Of a stretch of DNA of 64,000 nucleotides, positions 35,732 through 45,515 are shown piece by piece. Every line of letters starts with the position of its first letter. Positions within the stretch are counted from its first letter, which is position 1. The position numbers and the translations under genes are program-made. The notes beneath the pieces were generated by a model. That model had not been told where the DNA came from, made no database searches, and saw only the letters and a list, made by a program, of their open reading frames with translations. Location: NCBI RefSeq assembly GCF_900182905.1, contig NZ_FXUF01000005.1, positions 124,001 through 188,000 of the forward strand, read 5' to 3'. The stretch is from Anoxynatronum buryatiense. Its GTDB lineage: Bacteria; Bacillota; Clostridia; Peptostreptococcales; Tindalliaceae.

Positions 35732-36461
35732 CGGCACTTTTGAAGGGCTTCTCTCCGCCCTCTATCTGGGCCTGCGGGCTGGCACCGATGACCTTCGCAT
35801 TGAAGCCGAAGACGCTCACCAACCCGCTCTTTTTGATGAACCCATCTTTCATCCCACCGATGAGGCCCTGGCCGACCGGCTGTTTGCCCTCATCCGCCAG
35901 GAAATGTCTCCCATGACCCTGCGGCATGTGTACCGTCTTCACCTGTCGGAAAAGCCTGATGCCGGCACCTTGCTGCTCCCCTTTCTCCAGTTGGGCTTTC
36001 GCATTGGGCCGGGAATCAACGGACTCGTGACCCATCCCCAAGTGCATCCGGTATTGACCATGAGCCGGCAGGTTAGCCGGGAAAGCCACCGCCTGCTGGG
36101 CCTCCTCCGGTTTCAGGAACTGAAGGGCGGCCTGCTCTATGCCCGCTACGAGCCTGATTTTCATCAGACACCCCTCATTGCCCCCCACTTTTCTCAGCGC
36201 ATGAGCTCCCACCCCTGGATCATTCACGACCTGCGCCGGGAGCTGGCCGCCTGCTGGGATACCCGTCAGTGGGTGCTGCGGGATCTTCCGGCAGCTGAAA
36301 CCCCTGATATTTCCAGCGATGAACAGGAACTGCAGCAGCTCTGGCAGGCCTACTTTCAGCACATTGCCATCCGCCAGCGGGCCAACCCCACCGTACAGCG
36401 GAGTTTTATGCCGAAAAAATACTGGAAGCATCTGGTGGAGAAACCAGGGACAATGTCATGA
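35712..36461 (+). CDS. UDG-linked radical-SAM partner protein (DUF4130)
   Basis: A 249-residue protein of the TIGR03915/DUF4130 type, regularly encoded next to the radical SAM protein above and sometimes fused to uracil-DNA glycosylase. Characteristic stretches are FLYDGTFEGLLSALY at the N-terminus, a central RFQELKGGLLYARYEPDF block, and IHDLRR. It is probably a DNA-interacting component of the same repair system; no catalytic motif is obvious. The start lies inside the end of the radical SAM gene with GGAGGG about seven bases upstream. Confidence 0.88.
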   Translation: MKVFLYDGTFEGLLSALYLGLRAGTDDLRIEAEDAHQPALFDEPIFHPTDEALADRLFALIRQEMSPMTLRHVYRLHLSEKPDAGTLLLPFLQLGFRIGPGINGLVTHPQVHPVLTMSRQVSRESHRLLGLLRFQELKGGLLYARYEPDFHQTPLIAPHFSQRMSSHPWIIHDLRRELAACWDTRQWVLRDLPAAETPDISSDEQELQQLWQAYFQHIAIRQRANPTVQRSFMPKKYWKHLVEKPGTMS

Positions 36462-36492
36462 AAAACCTTCTGATGATCATTGAACTGACATG

Positions 36493-36525
36493 AAAGGCCG
36501 GAGACTCACCAAGTCTCCGGCCTTT
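36493..36525. terminator. Bidirectional terminator between convergent operons
   Basis: AAAGGCCGGAGACT (36493-36506) pairs with AGTCTCCGGCCTTT (36512-36525), giving T-runs on both strands. Confidence 0.92.
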
Positions 36526-36546
36526 TGCAATCACTGATGCAGTTCT

Positions 36547-38151
36547 TTACCTGAATATGGTCCCCGCACCGGTGATGCTTTCTTTCAGCGGCCCGTCGTA
36601 GTCGCTGTCACCGGGGTTCAGGCTGTTGATGACCACGCCGTTGGCAGAAGCCCGGGAGTGGATGTATTTTCCCTCTCCCAGATACATGGCAATGTGACCG
36701 GGGAAGAAAATTAAATCTGCCGGCTGAATGGCCTCCATGGGAATGGGTTTCAGGTATTCTTCTTTCATGACGGCATCCCGGTAGATTACCAGGCCATTGA
36801 GCAAATAGGCCATGGAGCAGAGACCGGAACAGTCGATGCCCAGAGAGGTGCGGCCGCCCCACCGGTACTGGGTGCCCCCATAGGCCAGCGCCGTTTCCAT
36901 CAGCTTGCGCCGCAGAGCAGCCGCTTCTTCGCCCCCCGGGGTGGTGCCCGGCGGCAGCAACGGCTTCATGGGGCTGATAAAGGCAGTGCGTACCCAGCCG
37001 GTTTCTCCCGCAGGAAGCATCACCTCTGACCAGTCTTCCGATACCCGCCCCGTCAACTGCACCCGACTGCCCCGGGTGAGGGTTTGGATCACGTGGTACT
37101 GGTATTTGGGGCCGGCCATCACGTCTGCCAGGGGATGCATGATCAGGTGCCCGGCCAGGGTCTGCCACCGGTCTGCCCGGTTTTCATCCATCACCAGCTG
37201 CGTTTCATGAAGGTAGCCTTCATAGCCGTAGTCGGTGCGAATATGATGCCAGCCGCCTCCCATGCTCCGCAGTCGGGTGACCACCATACCGCTGATGGCC
37301 TCATCAGCCATTTCGCTCTGAAAATGGGGATGCAGCTGAATGGGGGCGGTGGTGGGCGCGACCACCGCCAGGGCAGGGGCAGCGGCGGTCATGTGATGAT
37401 ACACCAGCCGGGAAATATGCCCAATGAGGCGCCTGGCCTCCAGGTTATCCACTGCTTCATTTACAAAAACTCCGATGAGGTACTGTTGATCCGACAGACT
37501 CACCAGCCCTACATCGTGGTTCAGCGTGGGCAGTTCGCCGGTTTTGTGAGCCACCTTTACTTTCTTGGGCAGGTAGCGGCGCAGGGAATCCCGATCCTGC
37601 TGGTTCTCCAAGAAAGTGAGCATCAGCCGGCACAGAGCGGGGGTGGCCAGTTTTTCCTGAAGAATCAGTTCCAGCAGGGTCACCATATCACCTGAAGTGG
37701 TCAGGTTTTGCCGCCCCTGACGGGCCGATTCAAAGTCCATCATTTTTCGCTGCAGGCGGGTGTTTTTCAGTCCCAGGGCTGCCGCCAGGCCGTTGATCCG
37801 TTCCATTCCCAAAAGATCCATGAGTACGTTGGTGGCAGTGTTGTCACTGACAGTGATCATCAACTGCACCAGGTCCTGGTATTGGTAACTGCCGGCGGCC
37901 AGATCGGTTACCAGGCTGTAGGCCACCTGCTCTGCCGGCAGAATTTCAATGGACTGATCAAGGGCAAACCGTCCTTCTGCCACCTGGTTCATGGCCTCTG
38001 CCATGATGAGCAGCTTGATAATACTGGCTGAAGGCATGGGTTGATGGTCATTCAGCTGCATCACCCACTGCCCCCGACTCACATCTTTCACCGTCACCGC
38101 CACCTGGGCGTTGGTTTTTTGCAGCAGGGAATGGATCTGTTGTGTCAGCAT
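36547..38151 (-). CDS. Fusion of class A beta-lactamase-like, SH3 and NlpC/P60 domains
   Basis: A 534-residue two-enzyme fusion with no signal peptide, so probably cytoplasmic. Residues 1-250 form a serine beta-lactamase/transpeptidase-like domain with S43-x-x-K46, SDN at 102-104 and KTG at 203-205. Residues about 285-395 look like two bacterial SH3 modules. Residues 405-534 are an NlpC/P60 peptidase with C441 (DCSGLC), H486 (PGHIAMY) and H498 (YIHS). The second half resembles YkfC, which cuts gamma-D-Glu-diaminopimelate bonds in imported muropeptides. As last gene of the peptide uptake operon it should release L-Ala-D-Glu and diaminopimelate. The lactamase-like half may be a carboxypeptidase; beta-lactam resistance is possible but not indicated. 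Confidence 0.85.
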   Translation of the reverse strand: MLTQQIHSLLQKTNAQVAVTVKDVSRGQWVMQLNDHQPMPSASIIKLLIMAEAMNQVAEGRFALDQSIEILPAEQVAYSLVTDLAAGSYQYQDLVQLMITVSDNTATNVLMDLLGMERINGLAAALGLKNTRLQRKMMDFESARQGRQNLTTSGDMVTLLELILQEKLATPALCRLMLTFLENQQDRDSLRRYLPKKVKVAHKTGELPTLNHDVGLVSLSDQQYLIGVFVNEAVDNLEARRLIGHISRLVYHHMTAAAPALAVVAPTTAPIQLHPHFQSEMADEAISGMVVTRLRSMGGGWHHIRTDYGYEGYLHETQLVMDENRADRWQTLAGHLIMHPLADVMAGPKYQYHVIQTLTRGSRVQLTGRVSEDWSEVMLPAGETGWVRTAFISPMKPLLPPGTTPGGEEAAALRRKLMETALAYGGTQYRWGGRTSLGIDCSGLCSMAYLLNGLVIYRDAVMKEEYLKPIPMEAIQPADLIFFPGHIAMYLGEGKYIHSRASANGVVINSLNPGDSDYDGPLKESITGAGTIFR

Positions 38152-38272
38152 GATTGTCCTCCCTATTTCTTCAGATTTGACTTGATTTTTTGTTCAGCTT
38201 GGGTGCGCTTTAAGTTCATTCGCATTAAGTTCATTCCCAGTTCATTTTGTTTTAATGCTGATTTCATACTGA

Positions 38273-39580
38273 TTATAGTGACCCATTGGCAATTTCCTCT
38301 GCCCGTCGTTCCCGCATCAGCAGATCTTCCCGGGTTTCCCGGTCCACCATGAGGCGGGCCTGATCTCCGGTGAGAAGCACCACGGCCGGTCGGGGAAGGC
38401 GATTGTAGTTGTTGGCCATGGATTCGTTATAGGCACCGGTACTGAGCACCGCCAGCACATCTCCCCGTTCCAGGGGCGGGGTTTTTAGATCCCAGATGAG
38501 AATATCACCGGTTTCACAACACTTGCCCGCCACGGTGACGGTTTCACTGCAGGGCCGATCAATCTTGTTGGCAACCACCGCTCCATAAACGGCACCGTAA
38601 AGAGCCGGGCGGATATTGTCGGGCAAACCGCCGTCCACACTCACATAGGTGCGCACTCCGGGAATGGTTTTCACCGCTCCCACAGTGTAGAGGGTAATGC
38701 CCGCTTCTCCCACAATCCACCGGCCCGGCTCAATGGTGACCTGCGGAACCGGCAGGTTCAGTCTGTCGGCGCAGGCACTCACCGTGGCCATGATGGCATC
38801 GGTATAATAGGAGGCAGGATGCGGGCTGTCTTCGGTGGTGTATTGAATGCCATAGCCACCGCCGGTATTCAGTTCCCGCACAGTCAGCCCCAGGTTTTCC
38901 TGCAGCTGGCGGCACAGGGTCATCACCCGTTCCACGGCTGCCACATACACTTCCTGCTCAAAAAGATTGGAACCAATGTGAAAGTGGAAGCCCGCCAGAT
39001 CGAGGTGAGGGCTCTCCACAGCTTTTTTGACGGCGGCTTCAATGATTTCGGGTGCCAGGGGAATGCCAAACTTGGTATCCTTCTGGCCGGTCATGATGTG
39101 CCGGTGAGTTTTGCCTTCCACCTCCGGCACCACCCGCAGCTGAATGGTCATGGTGGCACCTGCTGCCGCAGCCGCCGCTTCCAGCATGTCAATTTCTTCA
39201 GGATGATCCACCACCACCCGGCCCACCCGGTGGCTCACTGCCATTTCCAGCTCTTCCAGACTTTTATTGTTGCCGTGGAAAATCACCCGTTCCATGGGAA
39301 AACCAGCCTGTACCGCCGTGTATAGCTCGCCGCCGGAAACCACATCCAGGTAAAACCCTTCACTTTCGATGATGCGGCACATGGCCATGGAAAGAAAGGC
39401 CTTGCTGGCATAGGCGGCCCGGCTGCCGGGATACTGATCGAGAAAATCTGTTTTCACCTGCCGGCACCGCTGCCGAATCAGGTCTTCTGACACCACGTAA
39501 AGGGGTGTTCCGTAAGCACCGGCCAGCTTCACCACGTCCTGGCCAGCAAAATGGAAATGATTGCTCGCTTGATTGTTCAT
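38273..39580 (-). CDS. lysA: Diaminopimelate decarboxylase
   Basis: A 435-residue PLP-dependent fold-type III decarboxylase converting meso-diaminopimelate to lysine. The PLP lysine lies in AAYASKAFLS, the HFHIGSN motif, the NTGGGYGI loop, EPGRWIVGEAG and the CCETGD motif with its catalytic cysteine are all present. Its place in a muropeptide import operon suggests it drains diaminopimelate released by the NlpC/P60 enzyme, although it could also be the sole biosynthetic copy. GAGGAGCG precedes the start. Confidence 0.95.
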   Translation of the reverse strand: MNNQASNHFHFAGQDVVKLAGAYGTPLYVVSEDLIRQRCRQVKTDFLDQYPGSRAAYASKAFLSMAMCRIIESEGFYLDVVSGGELYTAVQAGFPMERVIFHGNNKSLEELEMAVSHRVGRVVVDHPEEIDMLEAAAAAAGATMTIQLRVVPEVEGKTHRHIMTGQKDTKFGIPLAPEIIEAAVKKAVESPHLDLAGFHFHIGSNLFEQEVYVAAVERVMTLCRQLQENLGLTVRELNTGGGYGIQYTTEDSPHPASYYTDAIMATVSACADRLNLPVPQVTIEPGRWIVGEAGITLYTVGAVKTIPGVRTYVSVDGGLPDNIRPALYGAVYGAVVANKIDRPCSETVTVAGKCCETGDILIWDLKTPPLERGDVLAVLSTGAYNESMANNYNRLPRPAVVLLTGDQARLMVDRETREDLLMRERRAEEIANGSL

Positions 39581-39654
39581 TGAAACCGCTCCTCACACTG
39601 CGGCCTGAGCCGCTTCCTTCTGATACTGATTCTAATCTGATGCCCATGCTGGTT

Positions 39655-40746
39655 CTAATGCTGGTTTTCTTCAGGCTTCCCCCGGTGCTGCTGTTCAGCG
39701 GGGTACAGGTGACAGGCCACATAGTGATTCGGCTCCGGCTCTGTCATCACGGGGATCTCCTGAGAGCAGATCGGCATGCACTGGGGGCAGCGGGTGTGGA
39801 ACACGCAGCCCTTGGGGGGATTACTGGGACTGGGCACGTCTCCTTTCAGCACTGCCTTCACCGCCGTATGGTCCGGATCGGCCACAGGAATGGCAGACAA
39901 CAGGGCTTGGGTGTAAGGGTGCAGGGGATTCTCAAAAAGACGGTCCGTTTCCGACAGTTCCGCCAATCTTCCCAGATACATAACCCCCACCCGGTCGGAA
40001 ATATGCTTCACCACCGACAGGTCATGGGCGATGAAGAGGTAGGTGAGTCCCAGTTCTGCCTGCAGGTCTTTCAACAGGTTTAGAATCTGGCTCTGAATGG
40101 AGACATCAAGGGCACTCACCGGCTCGTCACAGATGATCATGCGAGGGTTGAGGCACAGGGCCCGGGCAATACCGATGCGTTGCCGCTGGCCGCCGCTGAA
40201 CTCGTGGGGATACCGGCCGATGTGGTAATCAGATAATCCCACCATCTCCATCAGCTGCCGGATGCGCTGCTGCACACCCTCGCCGGAGGCCAGCTGGTGA
40301 TAAGTGATGATTTCTGTCAACATGTCTCCCACCGTCTGCCGGGGGTTCAGAGAACCGTAGGGATCCTGAAAAATAATCTGTACTTCTTTACGATACGCCT
40401 TCATTTCACTTTTGGAAAGAGCAAAAATATTTTTTCCCCGAAAAAGTACTTCCCCGTCGGTGTGAGACACCAGGCGCATGATGGTTTTCCCCGTGGTGGT
40501 TTTGCCGCAGCCCGACTCACCCACCAGCCCCAGGGTTTCCCCCTCCTTAATGTCAAAGCTCACATCGTCAACAGCCTTCACATGACCCACCACCCGGGAG
40601 AGAACGCCCCCCTTGATGGGATAGTATTTCTTCAGATGAGACACTTTCATGATGGTTTCGCCAGTGGCCTTTGGGGTTGGATCATTGGTTTGCTGATCTG
40701 TTCTGGATTGCTGATCTGTTTTCATCATTTCTCCGTCTGGATTCAC
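39655..40746 (-). CDS. dppF: Oligopeptide/dipeptide ABC transporter ATP-binding protein (F subunit)
   Basis: A 363-residue ATPase of the OppF/DppF type. Walker A is [12 protein letters not shown], the signature is [14 protein letters not shown], and Walker B is [12 protein letters not shown]. The C-terminal oligopeptide-transporter extension has the four cysteines [11 protein letters not shown] and VACHLYP that in relatives hold an iron-sulfur cluster. The start is GTG 40746, overlapping the stop of the D-subunit gene, with AAGGAGG seven bases upstream. It energises peptide import together with the D subunit. Opp and Dpp names cannot be separated by sequence alone. Confidence 0.93.
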   Translation of the reverse strand: MNPDGEMMKTDQQSRTDQQTNDPTPKATGETIMKVSHLKKYYPIKGGVLSRVVGHVKAVDDVSFDIKEGETLGLVGESGCGKTTTGKTIMRLVSHTDGEVLFRGKNIFALSKSEMKAYRKEVQIIFQDPYGSLNPRQTVGDMLTEIITYHQLASGEGVQQRIRQLMEMVGLSDYHIGRYPHEFSGGQRQRIGIARALCLNPRMIICDEPVSALDVSIQSQILNLLKDLQAELGLTYLFIAHDLSVVKHISDRVGVMYLGRLAELSETDRLFENPLHPYTQALLSAIPVADPDHTAVKAVLKGDVPSPSNPPKGCVFHTRCPQCMPICSQEIPVMTEPEPNHYVACHLYPAEQQHRGKPEENQH

Positions 40747-41726
40747 TGGGCCACCTCCTTCCCATGGCGGGGATAGAAACACCGCACCTCATGGCCCGGC
40801 GCCACTTCCAGCAAGGCTGGTTCTGCTTCACGGCACCTGTCGGTGGCAAATTCGCACCGGTTGTTGAACTTGCACCCCTTGGGGGCATTCAGGGGATTGG
40901 GAACCACTCCCTTGATTTCGTAGAGGCGCTGTTCTTTTTCATGGAGTTTGGGAATGGAACGGATGAGGCCTTCGGTATAGGGGTGCCCCGGCTCACGGAA
41001 AATCTGGCGCACGGGGGCCGTTTCCACCACCCGGCCGGCGTACATCACAATCACCCGCTGGCACATCTCTGCCACCACTGCCAGATCATGGGTGATCATC
41101 ATAATAGAGGTGGAAAGCTGCTCCTTCAGATCCTTCATCAGTTCCAGGATCTGGGCCTGAATGGTGACATCCAGGGCGGTGGTGGGTTCGTCGGCAATAA
41201 GAAGCTTGGGATTGCAGGTGAGGGCCATGGCAATCATCGCCCGCTGCTGCATGCCGCCGCTCAACTGGTGGGGGTATTCCGCCACCCGCTTTTCCGGTGA
41301 AGAAATGCCCACCAGGGCCAGGTATTCAACGGCCGTCTGCCAGGCCTGCTTTCGGCTCATTCCCTGATGAAGGCGCAGGGGTTCACACAGCTGGTTACCG
41401 ATGGTGTACACCGGGTTCAGGGAAGTCATGGGCTCCTGAAAAATCATGGAAATCTCATTGCCCCGTATACGGCGCATCTCCCGCTCCGACAGCTTGGTCA
41501 GATCTTTGCCGTCAAAGCGGATTTCCCCCTTCACTTTTCCAGGGTGAGCCACCAGGCCCATGATGGACAGGGAGGTGACACTTTTGCCACAGCCCGACTC
41601 GCCCACCACGCCCACGGTTTCTTTTTGATCGATGTAAAAGCTGACTTGATCCACTGCCCGCACCACGCCGTCGGGGGTGCTGAACTCAGTGGTCAGATCT
41701 TTCAGTTCCAATAAATGCGTCTGCAT
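40743..41726 (-). CDS. dppD: Oligopeptide/dipeptide ABC transporter ATP-binding protein (D subunit)
   Basis: A 327-residue ATPase of the OppD/DppD type. Walker A is [12 protein letters not shown], the signature is [15 protein letters not shown], Walker B is [12 protein letters not shown], and the C-terminal extension has the [10 protein letters not shown] cysteines. GGAGGAGGGG precedes the start, 17 bases after the C-subunit gene; the stop overlaps the F-subunit GTG start. Confidence 0.93.
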   Translation of the reverse strand: MQTHLLELKDLTTEFSTPDGVVRAVDQVSFYIDQKETVGVVGESGCGKSVTSLSIMGLVAHPGKVKGEIRFDGKDLTKLSEREMRRIRGNEISMIFQEPMTSLNPVYTIGNQLCEPLRLHQGMSRKQAWQTAVEYLALVGISSPEKRVAEYPHQLSGGMQQRAMIAMALTCNPKLLIADEPTTALDVTIQAQILELMKDLKEQLSTSIMMITHDLAVVAEMCQRVIVMYAGRVVETAPVRQIFREPGHPYTEGLIRSIPKLHEKEQRLYEIKGVVPNPLNAPKGCKFNNRCEFATDRCREAEPALLEVAPGHEVRCFYPRHGKEVAQ

Positions 41727-41743
41727 GTCAACCCCTCCTCCAG

Positions 41744-42658
41744 CTATTCTTTCATGCGGGGATCCAGCACGTCCCGCAACCCGTCGCCCAGCAGGTTAAA
41801 ACCCAGCACCACAATCATCACCGCCAGCCCGGGAAAGGTGACTCCCCACCAGGCTGTGCGCATGTACTGGCGTTCCAGGGACATTTGAAAGCCCCAGGTG
41901 GCCTGCTCTGAAGTGGCTCCCAGGCCAAGGAAGCTGAGGCCGGCTTCAGCGATGATGGGATTGGCAATTCCCATGGTGGCGTACACAATGATGGTGGCCA
42001 GGCAGTTGGGAAGAATGTGTTTAAACATAATCTTGGCGTCATGAAATCCCAGTCCCCGGGCCGCCTGCACATATTCCCGCTCTTTCAGGGAAATCACTTC
42101 ACTGCGCACCAGCCGGGCAAAGGTGGGCCACCCGGCAAAGGAAAGGGCAAAAATCACATTTTCGATCCCCTGTCCCCGCACCGCCATGATGGCCATGGCG
42201 AGAATGATGCCGGGAAAAGCGATGAAGGCATCCACCAGCCGCATCATCACGGCTTCAATTTTTCCGCCGTAGTAGCCGGCCACCAGGCCCACCACCACGC
42301 CGATGGCCGCCTGAATGGTGACCACGCTGACGCCGACAAAAAGGGAGATGCGGGCCCCATAAATAATGCGGCTCAGTACATCCCGTCCGAAAAAGTCGGT
42401 GCCCAGCAGGTGTTCGCCCCCGGGGGCCTGATGAGCGTTGCGGATGTTTTGGGCAAAGGGATCAAAGGGGGTGAGCTGCCGCCCGAAGATGGCCAGGAGC
42501 AGGAACAGAATCACAATCACCAGCCCAAAAATGGCGGTGGGATTCTTCTTGAACCGGCGCAGGGCGTCATCCCGAAAGCTGGTACTGCGTTGAATGGTGA
42601 CTTCAGCAGGCATCACCGGCGGTTCAGGTATGGGTGATTGCAGATTGGATGATGACAT
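41744..42658 (-). CDS. dppC: Oligopeptide/dipeptide ABC transporter permease (C subunit)
   Basis: A 304-residue inner-membrane permease. A first helix (about residues 40-62) precedes the binding-protein-dependent transport domain with five more helices. The EAA loop that docks the ATPases reads [22 protein letters not shown]. The typical [22 protein letters not shown] segment identifies the C subunit. It lies 24 bases from the B-subunit gene. Confidence 0.93.
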   Translation of the reverse strand: MSSSNLQSPIPEPPVMPAEVTIQRSTSFRDDALRRFKKNPTAIFGLVIVILFLLLAIFGRQLTPFDPFAQNIRNAHQAPGGEHLLGTDFFGRDVLSRIIYGARISLFVGVSVVTIQAAIGVVVGLVAGYYGGKIEAVMMRLVDAFIAFPGIILAMAIMAVRGQGIENVIFALSFAGWPTFARLVRSEVISLKEREYVQAARGLGFHDAKIMFKHILPNCLATIIVYATMGIANPIIAEAGLSFLGLGATSEQATWGFQMSLERQYMRTAWWGVTFPGLAVMIVVLGFNLLGDGLRDVLDPRMKE

Positions 42659-42682
42659 GGACGTTTCCCTCCCGTCGGTTCA

Positions 42683-43603
42683 TTAGTCGTAACGGATTCG
42701 AGGTTCCAGGAATCCGTAGAGAATATCTGTGATGAGATTAATGAGGATAAAAATCATGGCGAAAATGAACAGATTGCCCATGATCATGGGGTAGTCCCTG
42801 GCCAGCAGCCGGGTATAGGCAAAACGGCCGATGCCCGGATAGGCGAAGATACTTTCCACGATCACCGAGCCGCCCAGCCGCGAACCCAGCTGCACCCCGA
42901 TCACTGTGACCACCGGCAGCATGGCATTTTTCAGGGCGTGTTTGTAGATCACCAGCTGGCGGCGCAATCCCTTGGCCCGGGCGGTGCGAATATAATCCTG
43001 CTTCATCACCTCCAGCATGCTGGAACGGGTGAGGCGGGTGATGATGCCCGCTCCCGGCATTCCCAGGGCAATGGCAGGCATGATGAGATGGGCCAGGGTG
43101 CCGGAGCCGCTGGCGGGAAGCATGCGCAAAGAGTAGGAAAAGATGAGCATCAGCATCAGTCCCATCCAGAAGTTGGGCATGGAAATGCCCAGCAGGGCAA
43201 ACACCCGGGCAAAAGAGTCGGCAAAGGTGTTTTGCTTCACCGCTGATAAAATACCCACGGGAACGCCAATTCCAATGGATACGATGAAGGAAGCCATCAC
43301 CAGCTTCATGGTGGCGGGCAGCCGCTGAATCAGGGTGGAAAAGACAGGGCGGCCATCCTGAAGGGAGTAGCCCATGTCGCCTCTCATAATGCCGCTGACC
43401 CATTTGGTGTATTGCTTGTAAATGGGTTCATTCAGCCCCATGGCTTCCCGAATGGCCTCCACCTGTTCGGCGGTGGCGTCTTCTCCCGCCCGCATGAGGG
43501 CCGGGTCTCCCGGCACCAGATGCACCAGGGAAAAGGTGAGCACCGTCACCAGAAAAATTACCGGAATGGCCTGGAGCAGTCGTTTCATGATGTAAATATG
43601 CAT
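42683..43603 (-). CDS. dppB: Oligopeptide/dipeptide ABC transporter permease (B subunit)
   Basis: A 306-residue permease with six predicted helices. The N-terminus MKRLLQAIPVIFLVTVLTF and HLVPGDPA are typical for the B subunit, and the EAA loop reads IRTARAKGLRRQLVIYKHALKN. It forms the membrane channel with the C subunit. The start follows AAGGAGTG. Confidence 0.93.
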   Translation of the reverse strand: MHIYIMKRLLQAIPVIFLVTVLTFSLVHLVPGDPALMRAGEDATAEQVEAIREAMGLNEPIYKQYTKWVSGIMRGDMGYSLQDGRPVFSTLIQRLPATMKLVMASFIVSIGIGVPVGILSAVKQNTFADSFARVFALLGISMPNFWMGLMLMLIFSYSLRMLPASGSGTLAHLIMPAIALGMPGAGIITRLTRSSMLEVMKQDYIRTARAKGLRRQLVIYKHALKNAMLPVVTVIGVQLGSRLGGSVIVESIFAYPGIGRFAYTRLLARDYPMIMGNLFIFAMIFILINLITDILYGFLEPRIRYD

Positions 43604-43702
43604 GGTAACACTCCTTACGGAATGATTTTTTCAGAGAAAAGGAGCAGGGTGGCGTTCACGCCTGCTCCCACAGCAGTTCATTCATGAATTTCTTTCGTGT
43701 AC

Positions 43703-43754
43703 CCTGGTTCTGTATCTTGGTTCTGTATCTTGGTTCTGAACCTTGGTTCTGTGC
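43703..43754. repeat. 13-bp tandem repeat, four copies
   Basis: Units of CYTGGTTCTGTAT occur at 43703, 43716, 43729 and 43742, the last two slightly diverged. They lie between the binding-protein and permease genes, where they lengthen the intercistronic mRNA. Confidence 0.8.
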
Positions 43755-43772
43755 TTTAATCAGAAGCACATG

Positions 43773-45353
43773 CTACTGCTTCCAGTAAGCATCTTTCAGA
43801 TTTCGGCTGCGCACCACAAAGTTGTAATCAAACTCGAAGTCTGCATCCCAGGCCATCCACATCTGGCTGTTGCGCAGAGGTACATTGTAGGCGTCTTCTG
43901 TCATGATTCGTTGCGCTTCTGAGTAAAGGGCTTTACGGGCGTCCTGGTCACCAATGATCTGAACAGCCTCTTCCACCAGCCGGTTGACTTCGGGATGATT
44001 GTAGGCGGTGGTGCCGGTGCCGTTGATGAAGCGGCTCATGAAATCATGGGGATCATACATACCGGTGGAACCCATGTGATACAGCTGGAAATCGCCGTCA
44101 AGAATTTTTGCCAGGGCTGAGCTGAATTCCATGGTTTCCAGCACCAGTTCAATGCCCACATCGCCGTAGAAACTACGGGCCAGCTCACCAAACTCGATAT
44201 TTTCAGTGCTGTTGGACATGGTCACCGTCAGGGTGAGGCCGTCACCGTAACCGGCTTCCTCCAACAGTTGTTTTGCCTTTTCGGGGTTGTATTCGTACTT
44301 GTAGGTGGCTTCATCGTCGTAGGCCCAGGTGCCGGCAATAATGGGGTTGTGCATCACAGAGGCGGTGGGCCATACGTGCTTCACAATGGCCTCTTTGTCA
44401 AGGGCATAGTTCAGCGCCTGACGAATACGCACGTCATTGAGCACGTCACTGCCTGCGTAAGCATGATTGATGGCCAGCGGGAAATAATTCAGCGTCTGAG
44501 ACATCACCAGGGTGAAATCAGGGTCTTCAATGAGGGTGTCAATTTCACGTTCCGGGGGATAGGTGAAGTCAATGTTCCCTGCCAGCAGCTCGGCAAACCG
44601 GGTCTCCCCTTCAGGGATCTCACGGCGAAGGATGGTTTCCAGAATGGCCGGGCCTTCAAAATAGTCGTCGTAACGTTCCAGCAAAATGAAGTCGTTGGGA
44701 ATCCATTCCACCAGCTTGAAGGGGCCACTGCCCACCGGTTGGAAAGCAAAGGTGCCCTGACCGTCTTCATAAGGCTCGGCAGGCGCCAGGTGCCGGGGAA
44801 CGATGAACCGGCGCAGGCTGGTCCAGGCGGCAGCGTTGGGTGTTTCTGTGGTGAATTTCACCGTGTAGTCATCCAGCGCTTCCACTGTGGACACATGGGT
44901 ACGGGTACGGTGAGGAGAACCAAAATCTTCGTTCAGAATTGTTTCATAAGTGAACACCACGTCGTGGGCTGTCAACGGTTCGCCATCATGCCAGGTAACA
45001 TCCTCCCGCAGGGTAAAAATATAGGTCAGGTCGTCAGGGGTTTCCATTCCTGTGGCCAGGTCAAACTGCATTTCCAGATTCTCATCAGGGTAGATGAGCG
45101 AGTTGAACACCAGCTCCAGCACTTCTTCCGCATATGAAGAGGTGGTGAGGCGGGGGTCCAGGGAATCCGGGTCTTGCATGGCACCCCAGATCAGGTCGGT
45201 GCGGGCACCCGGTGCAGCACCCGGTGCCGGAGCAGCTTCTCCGTTGCCGCTCTCTGGTGCGGGCGCGGGATCAGAAGAACCGCAGGCACTGAGGGCCACC
45301 ATGGAAATAATCAGTATCACGGTCAACATCCATAACAGGCTTTTTTTGTTCAA
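43773..45353 (-). CDS. dppA: Peptide-binding lipoprotein (extracellular solute-binding family 5)
   Basis: A 526-residue surface lipoprotein. The signal peptide ends in the lipobox ALSAC (C24), followed by an alanine/proline/glutamate-rich linker and the family-5 substrate-binding fold (LTTSSYAEEVLELVFNSL, EPLTAHDVVFTYETIL, IRQALNYALDKEAIV). It delivers peptides to the permeases encoded next to it; in this operon the ligand is probably a murein peptide such as L-Ala-D-Glu-diaminopimelate. The start is TTG 45353 with GGGAGG upstream. Confidence 0.92.
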   Translation of the reverse strand: MNKKSLLWMLTVILIISMVALSACGSSDPAPAPESGNGEAAPAPGAAPGARTDLIWGAMQDPDSLDPRLTTSSYAEEVLELVFNSLIYPDENLEMQFDLATGMETPDDLTYIFTLREDVTWHDGEPLTAHDVVFTYETILNEDFGSPHRTRTHVSTVEALDDYTVKFTTETPNAAAWTSLRRFIVPRHLAPAEPYEDGQGTFAFQPVGSGPFKLVEWIPNDFILLERYDDYFEGPAILETILRREIPEGETRFAELLAGNIDFTYPPEREIDTLIEDPDFTLVMSQTLNYFPLAINHAYAGSDVLNDVRIRQALNYALDKEAIVKHVWPTASVMHNPIIAGTWAYDDEATYKYEYNPEKAKQLLEEAGYGDGLTLTVTMSNSTENIEFGELARSFYGDVGIELVLETMEFSSALAKILDGDFQLYHMGSTGMYDPHDFMSRFINGTGTTAYNHPEVNRLVEEAVQIIGDQDARKALYSEAQRIMTEDAYNVPLRNSQMWMAWDADFEFDYNFVVRSRNLKDAYWKQ

Positions 45354-45515
45354 TTCAATTCCTCCCTTTGTCTGTTTACTGTTTGTTGCCCTGCTGTATT
45401 GAGAGGCATCCCCTCCCTTCGTTTTCCCTTGCTTCCGCTCATGGGCATCTGTTCAGCGTCTGCCGGTACCGCCTTTGGTCTCGGCAGGGCCATGCCCGGG
45501 ATACGGTGCGTTCGC

